A stretch of 64,000 bases of DNA from Variovorax fucosicus (GCF_030316825.1 NZ_JASZYU010000005.1:1-64000); one strand, 5' to 3'; numbered from the stretch's first letter, positions 17,496 to 26,904 are shown. The notes: generated by a model not told the origin, from the sequence alone. A program made the numbers and translations.

Positions 17496-17575
17496 GCATT
17501 GATGTTTCCGGAAATGAAGCACAACTCTCGGGTGAGCCTTTGGTATTTGGTCATGTCCTGACGTTAATTCGGCTT
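17496..17575 (-). pseudogene. C-terminal fragment of an Lrp/AsnC regulator
   Basis: MTKYQRLTRELCFISGNINAV on the minus strand is the alpha-beta end of the Lrp ligand domain. It resembles SEYEKLTRELFFSAGNIKTF of the intact Lrp at 22678-23142. A one-base loss breaks the frame just upstream. It is fused directly to the P-type ATPase fragment. Confidence 0.6.
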
Positions 17576-17670
17576 CCGTATTCGCTCGTCTCATTGCGAT
17601 GCGTTGCCGCCTAACGGCATCGCCAAGAACGTCACAGCGCATGTTTCGCGAATCATGTATGATCATCGTC

Positions 17671-18258
17671 ATGCGAAAGACGAACCACAACGTCAGAACT
17701 GCGGCTAAGGAAGCCTCGCACGAGCGCATCGTTTCCGCAGCTGCGCGGGCGATCCGTCGTAGCGGCTACGACGGCACCGGAGTCGCCGACATCATGAAGG
17801 AGGCCGGCCTGACCCATGGCGCCTTCTATGCTCATTTCACGTCGCGCGAAGCCATGCTCACCGAAGCAGCGAGTCGGGCGTGCGCTGAGTCAGCTGCCGT
17901 AGCGGCGGAGGTTGTCGCCAGCGTGCCTTCCGAGCAGGCTTTGCCATCCATGCTTCGCGTCTATCTCTCGCGCGAGCACCTGGAACAAGTTGAAATGGGG
18001 TGTCCCCTGGCCGCACTGGGCTCGGAGACGCCTCGCCAGGCACCCGAAGTACGCCGGGTGACCACCCGGCACGTCAAGGAAATGATCGATCTTGTCGCCC
18101 GTCAGTCGCCTGACTGGGGGCAGCCCGGTGCCCACGAACGGGCACTCGTGACCGTCGCCACTATGGTGGGCACATTGTTGCTGGCCCGTGCGGTCGACGA
18201 GCCTGCACTGTCGGACAGTCTGTGCGCGGCCGCATTGAAGCATCTACCCCCCACCTAA
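17671..18258 (+). CDS. TetR family transcriptional regulator
   Basis: The protein has 195 residues from ATG 17671; an ATG a few codons upstream is also possible. The HTH is AARAIRRSGYDGTGVADIMK, then EAGLTHGAFYAHFTSREAML. The C-terminal half contains the EMGCPLAALGSE block that recurs as SGCTMAALGGD in the TetR at 10229, so the two are paralogues. It lies 86 bases upstream of an SDR gene on the same strand, with an ATGATG-AA-CATCAT dyad between them. It probably controls that SDR and the next dehydrogenase gene. Confidence 0.88.
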   Translation: MRKTNHNVRTAAKEASHERIVSAAARAIRRSGYDGTGVADIMKEAGLTHGAFYAHFTSREAMLTEAASRACAESAAVAAEVVASVPSEQALPSMLRVYLSREHLEQVEMGCPLAALGSETPRQAPEVRRVTTRHVKEMIDLVARQSPDWGQPGAHERALVTVATMVGTLLLARAVDEPALSDSLCAAALKHLPPT

Positions 18259-18297
18259 GCCAACTGAAACATGCAGCCTAGCTGCTCGCCAGAACAT

Positions 18298-18311
18298 ATG
18301 ATGAACATCAT
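18298..18311. promoter_or_regulatory. Perfect dyad ATGATG-AA-CATCAT, probable TetR operator
   Basis: The 6-bp arms are exact complements separated by two bases, 34 bases before the SDR start. The TGATG half-site is shared with the dyads at 10902-10959 next to the paralogous TetR gene. Confidence 0.55.
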
Positions 18312-18344
18312 TTCAATAGCACAATACGCAGTTCAAGGAGAAAC

Positions 18345-19160
18345 ATGATGAACATGGCAAACAAGGTTGCGCTCATTACAGGGGCCTCTTCAGGCATCGG
18401 TGAAGCGACTGCGCAGCGGCTTGCGAAGGCTGGCTACAAGGTTTACGGCACCAGCAGACGTGGAGATCAGGCGGGTCGACGATCGTTCGAGATGCTGCCC
18501 CTTGATGTGACCAAGGACGAGTCGGTCGAAGCTGCGGTCCAGAAGGTGATGCAGTTGGAAGGCCGCATCGACCTTCTCGTCAACAACGCAGGCTTCGGGG
18601 TTGCAGCAGCCGGCGCTGAAGAAAGTTCGATCGAGCAGGCTCAGTCGATTTTTGATACCAACTTTTTCGGGCTGGTGCGGATGACCCGGGCCGTTGTGCC
18701 GCATATGCGCAGCCAAAAGGGTGGGCGCATCATCAATATCGGCTCCGTGCTGGGTTTCCTACCCCTGCCCTATATGGCGCTGTACTCCGCCACCAAGCAT
18801 GCGGTCGCGGGCTATTCGGAATCGCTCGACCATGAACTGCGCAAGCAGGGCATTCGCGTCTCGGTGGTCGAGCCTGCCTACATCAATACGCCTTTCGACG
18901 CGAACCTAATGCAACCCGATGCGCCCCTCGACGTGTATCGAGAGATTCGCGAGGGAGTGGCGAAACGCGTCAAGGAAGCGCTAGTGGGCGCGGACGGGCC
19001 CGATGTGGTCGCCGAAATCGTGTTGAAGGCGGCAACGGTGGCGCATCCAAAGATCCACTACACCCCGGGCCTTGCTAGCCGCATGCGGCTGCTGCGTAGA
19101 TTTGCGCCCGCCAGGGTGTTAGATGCAGGGGTTCGAAAAGACCTTCGACTCGAAGCTTAG
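18345..19160 (+). CDS. SDR family oxidoreductase
   Basis: This 271-residue classical SDR has TGASSGIGEATAQRL at residues 11-25, NNAGFGV at about 82, the Ser in NIGSVLGFLPLP, and YSATKHAVAGYSESLDHELR around the catalytic Tyr/Lys. The first of three nearby ATG codons (18345) is used because AAGGAG lies 5 bases upstream. Variants with KQGIRVSVVEPAYINTPF are usually NADP-dependent oxidoreductases of broad substrate range. It sits between the TetR gene and an MDR dehydrogenase, giving a TetR-SDR-MDR cassette like that at 10.2-14.9 kb. Confidence 0.9.
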   Translation: MMNMANKVALITGASSGIGEATAQRLAKAGYKVYGTSRRGDQAGRRSFEMLPLDVTKDESVEAAVQKVMQLEGRIDLLVNNAGFGVAAAGAEESSIEQAQSIFDTNFFGLVRMTRAVVPHMRSQKGGRIINIGSVLGFLPLPYMALYSATKHAVAGYSESLDHELRKQGIRVSVVEPAYINTPFDANLMQPDAPLDVYREIREGVAKRVKEALVGADGPDVVAEIVLKAATVAHPKIHYTPGLASRMRLLRRFAPARVLDAGVRKDLRLEA

Positions 19161-19225
19161 GCGGCTATCCGCGTGACCGTCTTGGACCCTCCGCAAACCT
19201 CGGCGCAAAAATACCAAGGAAAGAC

Positions 19226-20227
19226 ATGCAAGCTTTTGTTCTCGGTCGATATGGGAAAAAGCTCGCATGGCCCTTGGCAGACGTGCCGACACCGGAACTG
19301 CGCGACGACGAAGTCCTGGTGCAGGTCCACGCCGCTGGCGTAAACCTGCTGGACTCCAAGATCAGGGACGGAGAGTTCAAGCTCATACTGCCCTACCGTC
19401 TGCCTCTGATCCTCGGTCACGATGTGGCCGGGGTGGTGGTCAAAGTCGGCCCACGCGTGCGCCAGTTTAAGCTGGGTGATGAGGTCTATGCGCGGGCGGA
19501 CGACTTCCGCATCGGTACGTTCGCCGAATTCGTCCCCGTCAAGGAAGCCTCGCTGGCGCTCAAGCCCAAGGGCCTCACGATGGAAGCCGCCGCCTCCATT
19601 CCTTTGGTGGCTTTGACGGCTTGGCAGGCACTGATCGAGAAGGCGCGCCTGAAGAAGGGGCAGAAGGTCTTCATCCAGGCTGGCTCCGGCGGCGTGGGCA
19701 CCTTTGCCATTCAGCTGGCCAAGCATCTGGGCGCCACCGTGGCCACGACGACGAGCACGACCAATGTCGCTCTCGTGAAGAGTCTGGGCGCAGACGTCGT
19801 CATCGACTACAAGACGCAGGACTTCGAGGATGTCTTGCGGGACTACGACGTGGTCCTGAACAGCCAGGACAACAAGACGCTCGAAAAATCCCTTCGCGTG
19901 CTCAAGCGCGGCGGAAAGCTCATCTCCATCTCCGGACCGCCCGATCCCGAATTCGGCAAGGACATCGGGGCACCCGGCTTCGTGAAGCTGGTCATGCGGC
20001 TGCTGAGCTCGGGAATCAGGCGGAGGGCAAAGAGCCGTGGCGTTGGCTTCTCGTTCCTCTTCATGAAGCCGAACGGGAGCCAGCTGCGCGAGATCACCCG
20101 TCTCTTCGATGCTGGCGGTATCCGCCCCGTGATGGATCGGGTCTTCCCGTTCGAGTCGACCAACGAGGCCCTGGCCTATGTCGAAGCAGGTCGCGCCAAG
20201 GGCAAGGTCGTTATCAAGATCAAGTGA
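19226..20227 (+). CDS. NADP-dependent MDR family alcohol dehydrogenase/quinone oxidoreductase
   Basis: The 333-residue protein is a zinc-free medium-chain dehydrogenase/reductase. It shows an N-terminal GroES-like domain with VQVHAAGVNLLDSKIRDG and LGHDVAGVVVKVGP, and a Rossmann domain with the motif QAGSGGVGTFAIQLAKHLGA (about residues 150-169). The four structural-zinc cysteines of classical ADHs are absent. The family reduces quinones or enones with NADPH. It follows the SDR by 65 bases on the same strand and is probably co-transcribed with it under the TetR gene. Confidence 0.9.
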   Translation: MQAFVLGRYGKKLAWPLADVPTPELRDDEVLVQVHAAGVNLLDSKIRDGEFKLILPYRLPLILGHDVAGVVVKVGPRVRQFKLGDEVYARADDFRIGTFAEFVPVKEASLALKPKGLTMEAAASIPLVALTAWQALIEKARLKKGQKVFIQAGSGGVGTFAIQLAKHLGATVATTTSTTNVALVKSLGADVVIDYKTQDFEDVLRDYDVVLNSQDNKTLEKSLRVLKRGGKLISISGPPDPEFGKDIGAPGFVKLVMRLLSSGIRRRAKSRGVGFSFLFMKPNGSQLREITRLFDAGGIRPVMDRVFPFESTNEALAYVEAGRAKGKVVIKIK

Positions 20228-20261
20228 GCCTAGTTCTCCACCCCAGCTTTTGGGGACTCCC

Positions 20262-20935
20262 ATCAAGATTGCAAACGCTATTGCCCTCGTCACGGGTCAA
20301 CCGCGGTGTCGGCCTGGCCTTCGCGCGCGAGCTGCTCGCCCGCGGTGCCCCCAAGGTCTACGCCGGCGCACGCGACCCTGCGACCATCACCCAATCCGGT
20401 GTGGAGGCCCTGCACCTGGACGTCAACAAGCCGGAAGACGTGGCGGCCGCCGCAGCGCTGGCGTGCGTCCGATGTGACGCTGGTGATCAACAACGCCGGC
20501 ATTGCGCAGCCGGGGAGCTTTCTCGCAGCCGATAGCGAAGACTTCGCACGGAGCATCTTCGAGACCAATTACTTCGCCGTGCGCATGAGCAATGCCTTCG
20601 CGCCAATTCTCAAGACCAACGGTGGCGGCGCGTTGCTCAACGTCCTGTCGGTCGCCTCGTGGGTGAACGACGGCGAGCTGCCGGCCTATTCGGCAAGCAA
20701 GTCCGCAGCCTGGTCGCTCACCAATGCCCTGCGCAATGAACTGGCGGCTCAGAAGGCGCAAGTGCTGGGGCTGCACATGGCGTACGTCGACACCGACTTC
20801 ACGCGCGGGTTCGATGTCCCGAAGTCCAGTCCCGAGGAAATCTTCAGGCTCGTGCTCGACGAATCAAATCGGGCGTCGATGAGGTGCAGGCCGATGAACT
20901 CACCCAGCAGGTCAAGCACGGGATGAAGGCGGCAG
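20262..20935 (+). pseudogene. SDR family oxidoreductase, start-codon loss and multiple frameshifts
   Basis: The family sequence can be followed through four frame segments: IKIANAIALVTG (where ATC stands in place of ATG), NRGVGLAFARELLARGAPKV with GVEALHLDVNKPEDV, then LVINNAGIAQPGSF to YSASKSAAWSLTNALRNEL, and finally EVQADELTQQVKHGMKAAG. At least three indels separate the segments. It was probably a fourth enzyme of the TetR-SDR-MDR cassette. A short unidentified C-terminal relic, AEMGLRIAGVELAGNSVQAA, follows at about 20955-21052. Confidence 0.8.
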
Positions 20936-21082
20936 GGCCCAGCTACCTTCCGCCGGTGCCGAGATGGGTCTGCGCATTGCGGGCGTCGAGCTCGCTGGCA
21001 ACAGCGTGCAGGCAGCGATGGACTACTTCTCTTCCAACCGCAGCGGAATTCAGCGCTGACCGCCATGCCCGCAACGGCTTCA

Positions 21083-22669
21083 TCAGAAGCCGATCGCGAG
21101 ACCGTCCCGTCGACCGTCAGAGCCACCCATATAGACACCCGATCCCTGATCGACCCAGATTGCATGGCAGGTACCGAGCGGGCTCGGCGCTGCTACCGGC
21201 TCGTGGCCTCGCTTGCGAAGGCCCGACCACACCGCGTCAGGAACCGTCCGCTCGAGCTCCAACACATCGCCTCTGGCGAACATCCGCGCATGATCGATAG
21301 CTTGCTGCACAGACATGCCGTAGTCGACGATATTCGAGAGTACTTGGAGCTGGCCCGCCGGCTGGAAGTGGCCACCAGTAACTCCAAAGCTCATGACGGT
21401 GTCTGCATCCTTGGTGACCAACGCGGGAATGATGGTGTGCATGGGCCGCTTGCGTCCCTGCAACTCGTTGGGATGACCTTCCTCAAGTACGAAGCCTGAT
21501 CCTCGGTTGTGCATCAGGACTCCTGTGCCAGGTGCCACGATCCCGCTGCCAAAATCGTCGTATATCGAATTGATGAATGAGACGAGCGTGCCGTCCGAGT
21601 CGGCGACTGACACGTAGACGGTGTCCTTGTGTTCGGGCAACGCAACAGGCGTCCATCCATCGGACTTCGTGTCTAGATCGATCCCTCGGGTCAAGCGTTC
21701 AATCGTGTCGTCGGAAAGCAGCTCATTCACATCTACTGCGTTGAACCGCGGGTCGCATAGGAAAGCGTTACGTTGTGCATAGGCGATGCGCGATAGCTCT
21801 GCCTGAAGATGGAACCTTTCTGCACTGAGAGGCCCCATTGCACTGAGATCAAACGCCTCGAGCATCGCCGCAATCTGCAGCGCCACGACCCCTTGCCCGT
21901 TGGGCGGGCACTCCCACAATCGATAGCCACGGTAGCTCGCCGAAATCGGCGTCACATACTCCGGCTTGAATTCAGCGAAATCGTCGAGGCTCAACAGGCT
22001 TCCCTTCTTTCGCAACGAGGTCACGATGTTCTCGGCAACCCAGCCTTCGTAGAACGAGTCAGCGCCGGACTTGGCGATGGCGCGCAGCGTCTTGCCCAAC
22101 TGAGGATTGCTTCTGCGTTCGCCTAAGGCAGGCGCTCTGCCTGCGGGAAAGAACAGGGCTTTCGCTTCTGCCGTCGCCATCATTTTTGCCGCCTGTCGCG
22201 CCCAATCGTGCGCAAGGCGTTCCGTGACCAGATAACCCAATTCGGCGGCACCGATCGCGGGCTCGAGCAGTTCTTGCAGCGAACGCGTCCCGTAGTCTTC
22301 GACCAATCGATTCCACGCGCGAACCGCACCTGGAACGGTCAGGGCATGGACGCTATCGACCGGGATGGAGGCCATTCCGCGCCCGCGCAATTCTTCCGCG
22401 CTCGCTGCCTTGGCAGCCCAACCCGATCCGTTGAGCGCGACCGGCGCCTGGCCACGTTTTCTAAGCATGACGAAGCAGTCGCCGCCGATTCCAGTCTGGG
22501 TCGGTTCGACGACTGCCAGCATTGCCGCAGCAGCGACTGCTGCATCGATGGCATTCCCACCGGACCGCAGGACGTCCAGTCCAGCCAACGCTGCCTGCGG
22601 GTTGGAGGTCGCCACCATTCCCCTGCTGCCGACCGCGACGGACCGGCCTGGGGCTTCAAAATCTCGCAT
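21083..22669 (-). CDS. ggt: Gamma-glutamyltransferase family protein
   Basis: The 528-residue protein is a full-length member of the Ntn-hydrolase GGT family. It begins GMVATSNPQAALAGLDVLRSGGNAID, has the NPQLGKTLRAIA and PPNGQGVVALQ blocks, and keeps the autoprocessing nucleophile Thr350 in HKDTVYVSVADSDG. The C-terminal small-subunit block GGSDGRRDGLAIGF is present. No signal peptide is seen, so unlike classical periplasmic GGT it should be cytosolic. It may hydrolyse gamma-glutamyl or related acylated amino acids brought in by the adjacent Aap-type importer. Some cytosolic family members are instead acylases or oxamate amidohydrolases, so substrate is open. The gene stops 9 bases after the Lrp gene. 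Confidence 0.88.
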   Translation of the reverse strand: MRDFEAPGRSVAVGSRGMVATSNPQAALAGLDVLRSGGNAIDAAVAAAAMLAVVEPTQTGIGGDCFVMLRKRGQAPVALNGSGWAAKAASAEELRGRGMASIPVDSVHALTVPGAVRAWNRLVEDYGTRSLQELLEPAIGAAELGYLVTERLAHDWARQAAKMMATAEAKALFFPAGRAPALGERRSNPQLGKTLRAIAKSGADSFYEGWVAENIVTSLRKKGSLLSLDDFAEFKPEYVTPISASYRGYRLWECPPNGQGVVALQIAAMLEAFDLSAMGPLSAERFHLQAELSRIAYAQRNAFLCDPRFNAVDVNELLSDDTIERLTRGIDLDTKSDGWTPVALPEHKDTVYVSVADSDGTLVSFINSIYDDFGSGIVAPGTGVLMHNRGSGFVLEEGHPNELQGRKRPMHTIIPALVTKDADTVMSFGVTGGHFQPAGQLQVLSNIVDYGMSVQQAIDHARMFARGDVLELERTVPDAVWSGLRKRGHEPVAAPSPLGTCHAIWVDQGSGVYMGGSDGRRDGLAIGF

Positions 22670-22677
22670 CGAAATTC

Positions 22678-23142
22678 CTAAATCGTTAACGGCACGTTGA
22701 GGGATACCTTGATCCGCTGCATGGCAACGTAAGTCTTGAACGTCTTGATGTTTCCTGCCGAGAAAAACAGCTCGCGCGTGAGCTTTTCGTATTCGGACAT
22801 GTCCTTGACGTTGATCACGAGCATGAAGTCGAAATCACCAGTCACGTAGTAGACCTGCTGCACCTGCACACAGTTCGCGAAACTCTTCTTGACTTGATCG
22901 AGCAGATCCAGCCGCTCGCTCTCCAGCTTCACCTCGACCAGGATGGTGATGGGGCGACCCACCGCCGTTGGATCGACGACGGCTACCGTCGTCATGATGA
23001 CGCCGGCCGCTTCAAGCGCAGCAATTCGCCGGTTTACCGCCGACGGCGACAGGTTCACCTCTTCCGAGAGCTGGCGTTGGGAAGTCTTGCTGTCCGCCTG
23101 CAGGAGGCTGAGGAGCTTGATGTCGTAGTTGTCTAAAAGCAT
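22678..23142 (-). CDS. Lrp/AsnC family transcriptional regulator
   Basis: This 154-residue feast/famine regulator has an N-terminal AsnC HTH (LLSLLQADSKTSQRQLSEEV, then NLSPSAVNRRIAALEAAGVI) and a C-terminal RAM domain ending in KTYVAMQRIKVSLNVPL. It is the first gene of the minus-strand unit with the GGT, and it diverges from the Aap-type transport operon across a 279-base gap. This is the standard layout for an Lrp protein activating amino-acid uptake and breakdown genes in response to the amino acid. Confidence 0.93.
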   Translation of the reverse strand: MLLDNYDIKLLSLLQADSKTSQRQLSEEVNLSPSAVNRRIAALEAAGVIMTTVAVVDPTAVGRPITILVEVKLESERLDLLDQVKKSFANCVQVQQVYYVTGDFDFMLVINVKDMSEYEKLTRELFFSAGNIKTFKTYVAMQRIKVSLNVPLTI

Positions 23143-23421
23143 GGTTGTTATGCGTCAGCGCTGGCTAAATTCTGGGCCGCAAGAAGCGGTTTTTTGACGC
23201 GTATGTGCGCTGGCAACCGAAACATTGTTGCACCAGGGGCTCAAAACGAGGAAAAGCGCCCAATTTTGTGCATGCCACGCGCCCTCTTAGGGGAAACCCT
23301 CGGCTGAATGTTTCACGAACGCAATAACGGCGCGCTTTCGCTATCCAGATTCAACCATTCGTGCGAGGGGTCACTTTTACGATTTCCTATACCACTCCAC
23401 CTACCTGAAGGAACAAACTCC

Positions 23422-24501
23422 ATGTCCACGAACGGTCATCGCCCCCGCAACATCTTCAACGCAGTTGCCTGCGCGGCAACGCTTGTGGCCAGTGTTGCCA
23501 TCGCACAACCGCGGCCGGCCTCGGCGCCTGTGGCCGCAGCGGCGCCATCGGTGGCTTCGCCTACGCTCAACGCCATCAAGGCACGTGGCCAGCTCATTTG
23601 CGGCGTCGGCGGTGATCGCCCCGGCTTCGGCTTCCCCGACGCACGCGGCGTGATGCGCGGCTTCGATGCAGACGTGTGTCGATCCATCGCGGCGGCGATC
23701 TTCGGCAATCCGGACAAGGTTCGCTTCGTCTCTCTGACCAGCCTGACGCGCTTCCCGTCGCTTCAGTCCGGCGAAGTCGACATCGTGGCTCGCTTCACCA
23801 CCTGGACGCTGACCCGCGAAGCGCAGCTTGGCTTGGAAGTGCCGGCAATCCACTTCTATGACGGTCAGGGCTTTCTTGTAAAGAAAAAGGACGGCATCAA
23901 GAGCGCGCATGATCTCGGCGGCGCCTCAGTGTGTTTCCAGCCCGGCTCCACCGGCGAAGTGAATGCCGCCGACTTTTTCCGCGCAAACAAGCTCGAGATG
24001 AAGCCGGTCGTCATCGAGAAGATGGAGCAAATGCGCGACGCTATCGTGAGCGGCCGTTGCGACGCCTATACAAACGACACCGCGCAACTTGCTTCTTTCA
24101 AGGCATCCATCGGTAGCGCTGGCAACGACTACCAGGTCCTGCCCGAAATCATCTCCAAGGAGCCGCTGGGAGCTTTCATCCGCAAGGGTGACCAGCGCTT
24201 CTTTGACATCGTTCGCTGGACCCACGCGGCCATGCTGAACGCCGAAGAATTCGGCATGACAGCCGCCAACATTGACAAGTTCAGGAACAACTCGAATCCG
24301 GCTATCCAGCGCTTCATGGGTGAGACCGGCGACCTCGGCGCCGCGCTCGGCCTCGACGCGCAATGGGCAGTGAACGTCGTGAAGGGCGTTGGCAACTATG
24401 CTGAGATCTACGAGCGCAGCATCGCGCCCCTGGGCCTGCCGCGCGGCCTGAATCGTCTACTGAAGGACGGCGGCATCCAGTACGCCGCGCCGATGCGCTA
24501 G
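23422..24501 (+). CDS. Amino-acid ABC transporter substrate-binding protein (AapJ-like)
   Basis: The 359-residue protein starts at 23422 (GAAGGAAC upstream) with a Sec signal of about 30 residues, MSTNGHRPRNIFNAVACAAT. The periplasmic amino-acid-binding fold follows: LNAIKARGQLICGV, GFGFPDARGVMRGFDADVCR and LTRFPSLQSGEVDIVARFTTWTL. The block DAIVSGRCDAYTNDTAQLAS is typical of the AapJ/BztA group, which binds a range of L-amino acids. It leads the operon aap-type J-Q-M-P, then lysE, dpaL and an M20 gene. A hairpin after its stop may keep its mRNA more abundant than the permease part. Confidence 0.92.
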   Translation: MSTNGHRPRNIFNAVACAATLVASVAIAQPRPASAPVAAAAPSVASPTLNAIKARGQLICGVGGDRPGFGFPDARGVMRGFDADVCRSIAAAIFGNPDKVRFVSLTSLTRFPSLQSGEVDIVARFTTWTLTREAQLGLEVPAIHFYDGQGFLVKKKDGIKSAHDLGGASVCFQPGSTGEVNAADFFRANKLEMKPVVIEKMEQMRDAIVSGRCDAYTNDTAQLASFKASIGSAGNDYQVLPEIISKEPLGAFIRKGDQRFFDIVRWTHAAMLNAEEFGMTAANIDKFRNNSNPAIQRFMGETGDLGAALGLDAQWAVNVVKGVGNYAEIYERSIAPLGLPRGLNRLLKDGGIQYAAPMR

Positions 24502-24512
24502 TCGCGCTGATG

Positions 24513-24537
24513 TCGCCGGCTCAAATCGAGCCGGCGA
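24513..24537 (+). terminator. Intercistronic hairpin after the binding-protein gene
   Basis: A perfect 10-bp stem (TCGCCGGCTC and complement, 5-base loop) lies 12 bases after the binding-protein stop and 59 before the permease start. The lack of a T-run argues for partial termination or mRNA stabilisation. Confidence 0.5.
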
Positions 24538-24595
24538 ATCCCTTTCCCCTAGTCAATGTTTAAGCCCGCCATCTGGTCGGGATGGCGAAACTCCA

Positions 24596-25753
24596 ATGTC
24601 CTCAAACAGATTGTCCCGCTCCAAGGTCCCCATGCGTCGGGTCGTATGGCAAGTGCTCGCTGCGCTGATCGTGATCGGCGTTTTCAGCTGGCTGATCGGT
24701 AATGCACAGGCGAATCTCGGCGCACGTAATGTTGCCTCAGGATTCGGCTTTCTGCAACGCGAAGCAGGGCTTCCCATTGCGGAGCACCTGATCCCTTACA
24801 CCCCGGCAGATAGCTATTTGCGTGCGCTGGTCGTGGGCATGCTCAACACGCTCTGGGTTGCGTTTTGGGGCATCGTGCTCGCCACAATCCTGGGCACCGT
24901 AATCGGAGTTGCCCGCCTATCGAAGAACTGGCTGCTCGCAAAGCTGATGTCGGCTTACGTCGAGTTCTTCCGCGATCTGCCCCTGCTGTTGCAACTGTTC
25001 CTCTGGTACGCCCTTCTTCAGGGTCTGCCGCCGGTTCGCCAAGCGATCCACCCCATCGCGGGCGTCTACCTGTCCAACCGCGGCTTGAGCTTCCCGGTTC
25101 TCGACTGGCAAACGGCCCACAGCTGGACGCTCCTCGCTTTCATCCTTGGTTTGATTGCCACTGTGATCTCCGCAAAGCGAGCCACTCGCAAGTCACTGGA
25201 CGATGGGCGCCAACGCGCCACTTGGCCGACCGCGGTCCTGCTCATGGCGGTCATGCCCGCCACGGTCGTGATTACGCTGGGCGCTCCGTTCGCCTTGGAC
25301 ATGCCTAGCCCACGGAGTTTCAACATCCGTGGCGGCGTCACCGTCTCGCCAGAATTCTTCGCGCTGTTGTTTGGTCTGGTGATCTACAACGCGGCATTCA
25401 TTGCCGAAATTGTTCGTTCCGGCATCCAGTCGGTTAGTCATGGACAGATAGAAGCATCCCGCGCCCTTGGCTTGAAATCATCAAACACGTTGAAATGGAT
25501 CGTTTTTCCGCAGGCACTCCGAGTGATCGTTCCGCCGCTAACGAGCCAATACCTCAACCTGGCCAAGCAATCCTCCCTGGCCGTTGCCATTGGCTACCAG
25601 GACATCGTCTCCATCGCCACCACGGCGATGAACCAGAACGGTCAAGCGGTGGAACTTGTGGCAATCATCATGGGCGTCTACCTCACGATCAGTCTCTCGA
25701 TCAGCGCGCTGATGAACCACTACAACGCCCGTATTGCACTAGTGGAGCGCTAA
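24596..25753 (+). CDS. Amino-acid ABC transporter permease (AapQ-like)
   Basis: The 385-residue membrane protein has an N-terminal transmembrane helix (WQVLAALIVIGVFSWLIG), a HisM-type inner-membrane core and the EAA loop EASRALGLKSSNTLKWIVFPQALR (split here at about residues 285-308). Length and the QREAGLPI/PYTPADSYLRAL segment match the large first permease of the Aap/Bzt class. It forms the channel together with the next gene product. The frame closes one base before the start of the second permease. Confidence 0.92.
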   Translation: MSSNRLSRSKVPMRRVVWQVLAALIVIGVFSWLIGNAQANLGARNVASGFGFLQREAGLPIAEHLIPYTPADSYLRALVVGMLNTLWVAFWGIVLATILGTVIGVARLSKNWLLAKLMSAYVEFFRDLPLLLQLFLWYALLQGLPPVRQAIHPIAGVYLSNRGLSFPVLDWQTAHSWTLLAFILGLIATVISAKRATRKSLDDGRQRATWPTAVLLMAVMPATVVITLGAPFALDMPSPRSFNIRGGVTVSPEFFALLFGLVIYNAAFIAEIVRSGIQSVSHGQIEASRALGLKSSNTLKWIVFPQALRVIVPPLTSQYLNLAKQSSLAVAIGYQDIVSIATTAMNQNGQAVELVAIIMGVYLTISLSISALMNHYNARIALVER

Positions 25754-25754
25754 C

Positions 25755-26900
25755 GTGACCATCCTATCCGTGAAACACTCTGTCCATTCCAGCACCACCG
25801 TCATGCGTACACCCCCGGTGCAGGAACGCAGCGGCCCGATTGCGTGGCTGCGCCAAAACCTCTTCTATTCGTGGATATCGACGCTGACGACGATCGTCCT
25901 TCTGGTTGTGCTGGCGAAGTTCTCTGCATTCGTTTTCCAGTGGGGAGTCGTCAACGCGATCTGGAGTGTCCCAACAGGTTCGCAGGGGCCTAACAGCGAC
26001 GCCTGCAAGGCCGTTCAAGGCAGCGGCGCATGCTGGGCCGTCATCACGGACAAGTATCGCTTCATGCTCTTCGGCATGTACCCCTTCGAGGAACAGTGGA
26101 GAGCCTTGATCGTCGTCTTGCTGTTCATTGGTCTCTACGTCATGTCCGGAATGAAGCGCTTTTGGCGACCCGCCTTGGCCGGTGTGTGGACACTGGCGCT
26201 TATGGCCATTGGCTTACTCATGTGGGGCGGAGTTTTCGGCCTGCAGTTCGTGCCGCAGACGCAATGGGGCGGCTTGGCATTGACTCTGATTCTGGCGACG
26301 GTTGGCGTTGCAGTGGCTTTCCCGCTGGCGATTCTGGTGGCACTGGGACGCCGTTCGAAGCTGCCGTTTATCCGATGGATCTGCGTCGCATATGTCGAGA
26401 TGATTCGCGGCGTTCCACTGATCACGCTGCTGTTCATGGCGAGTGTGATGTTCCCGCTCCTGATGCCAGAAGGCGTCAACCTGGACAAGCTCTTGCGCGC
26501 TCAGGTTGCCATCATTCTCTTTTTTGGCGCCTATCTCGCCGAGGTCATCCGCGGCGGCTTGCAGGCGCTGCCGAAGGGACAGTACGAAGCGGCGCATGCG
26601 TTGGGTCTCTCCTACTGGTCGACGAACCGCAAGATCATCCTCCCACAAGCGTTGCAGCTCGTCATTCCGCCGCTCGTCAACAACTTCATTGGCTTCTTCA
26701 AGGACACGTCGCTGGTGCTCGTCATCGGTCTCTATGACTTGCTCGCGGCCTCGCGCGCTGCGATCGGCGAGCCCGCTTGGCAGGGCTTTGCGGTCGAAAC
26801 GTACATATTCGTAGGCTTCATCTACTTCGCGTTCTGCTTTGCCATGTCCAAGTACAGCCAGAAGCTTGAAGTCCACCTCAATCAGCATAGAAAGCGCTAA
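25755..26900 (+). CDS. Amino-acid ABC transporter permease (AapM-like)
   Basis: This 381-residue partner permease has about eight hydrophobic segments and the EAA motif YEAAHALGLSYWSTNRKIIL followed by PQALQLVIPPLVNNFIGFFK. The long periplasmic insert with PTGSQGPNSDACKAVQGSGA is normal for AapM. It is translationally tied to the first permease gene (GTG start directly after its stop) and is followed 4 bases later by the ATPase gene. Confidence 0.92.
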   Translation: MTILSVKHSVHSSTTVMRTPPVQERSGPIAWLRQNLFYSWISTLTTIVLLVVLAKFSAFVFQWGVVNAIWSVPTGSQGPNSDACKAVQGSGACWAVITDKYRFMLFGMYPFEEQWRALIVVLLFIGLYVMSGMKRFWRPALAGVWTLALMAIGLLMWGGVFGLQFVPQTQWGGLALTLILATVGVAVAFPLAILVALGRRSKLPFIRWICVAYVEMIRGVPLITLLFMASVMFPLLMPEGVNLDKLLRAQVAIILFFGAYLAEVIRGGLQALPKGQYEAAHALGLSYWSTNRKIILPQALQLVIPPLVNNFIGFFKDTSLVLVIGLYDLLAASRAAIGEPAWQGFAVETYIFVGFIYFAFCFAMSKYSQKLEVHLNQHRKR

Positions 26901-26904
26901 ACCT

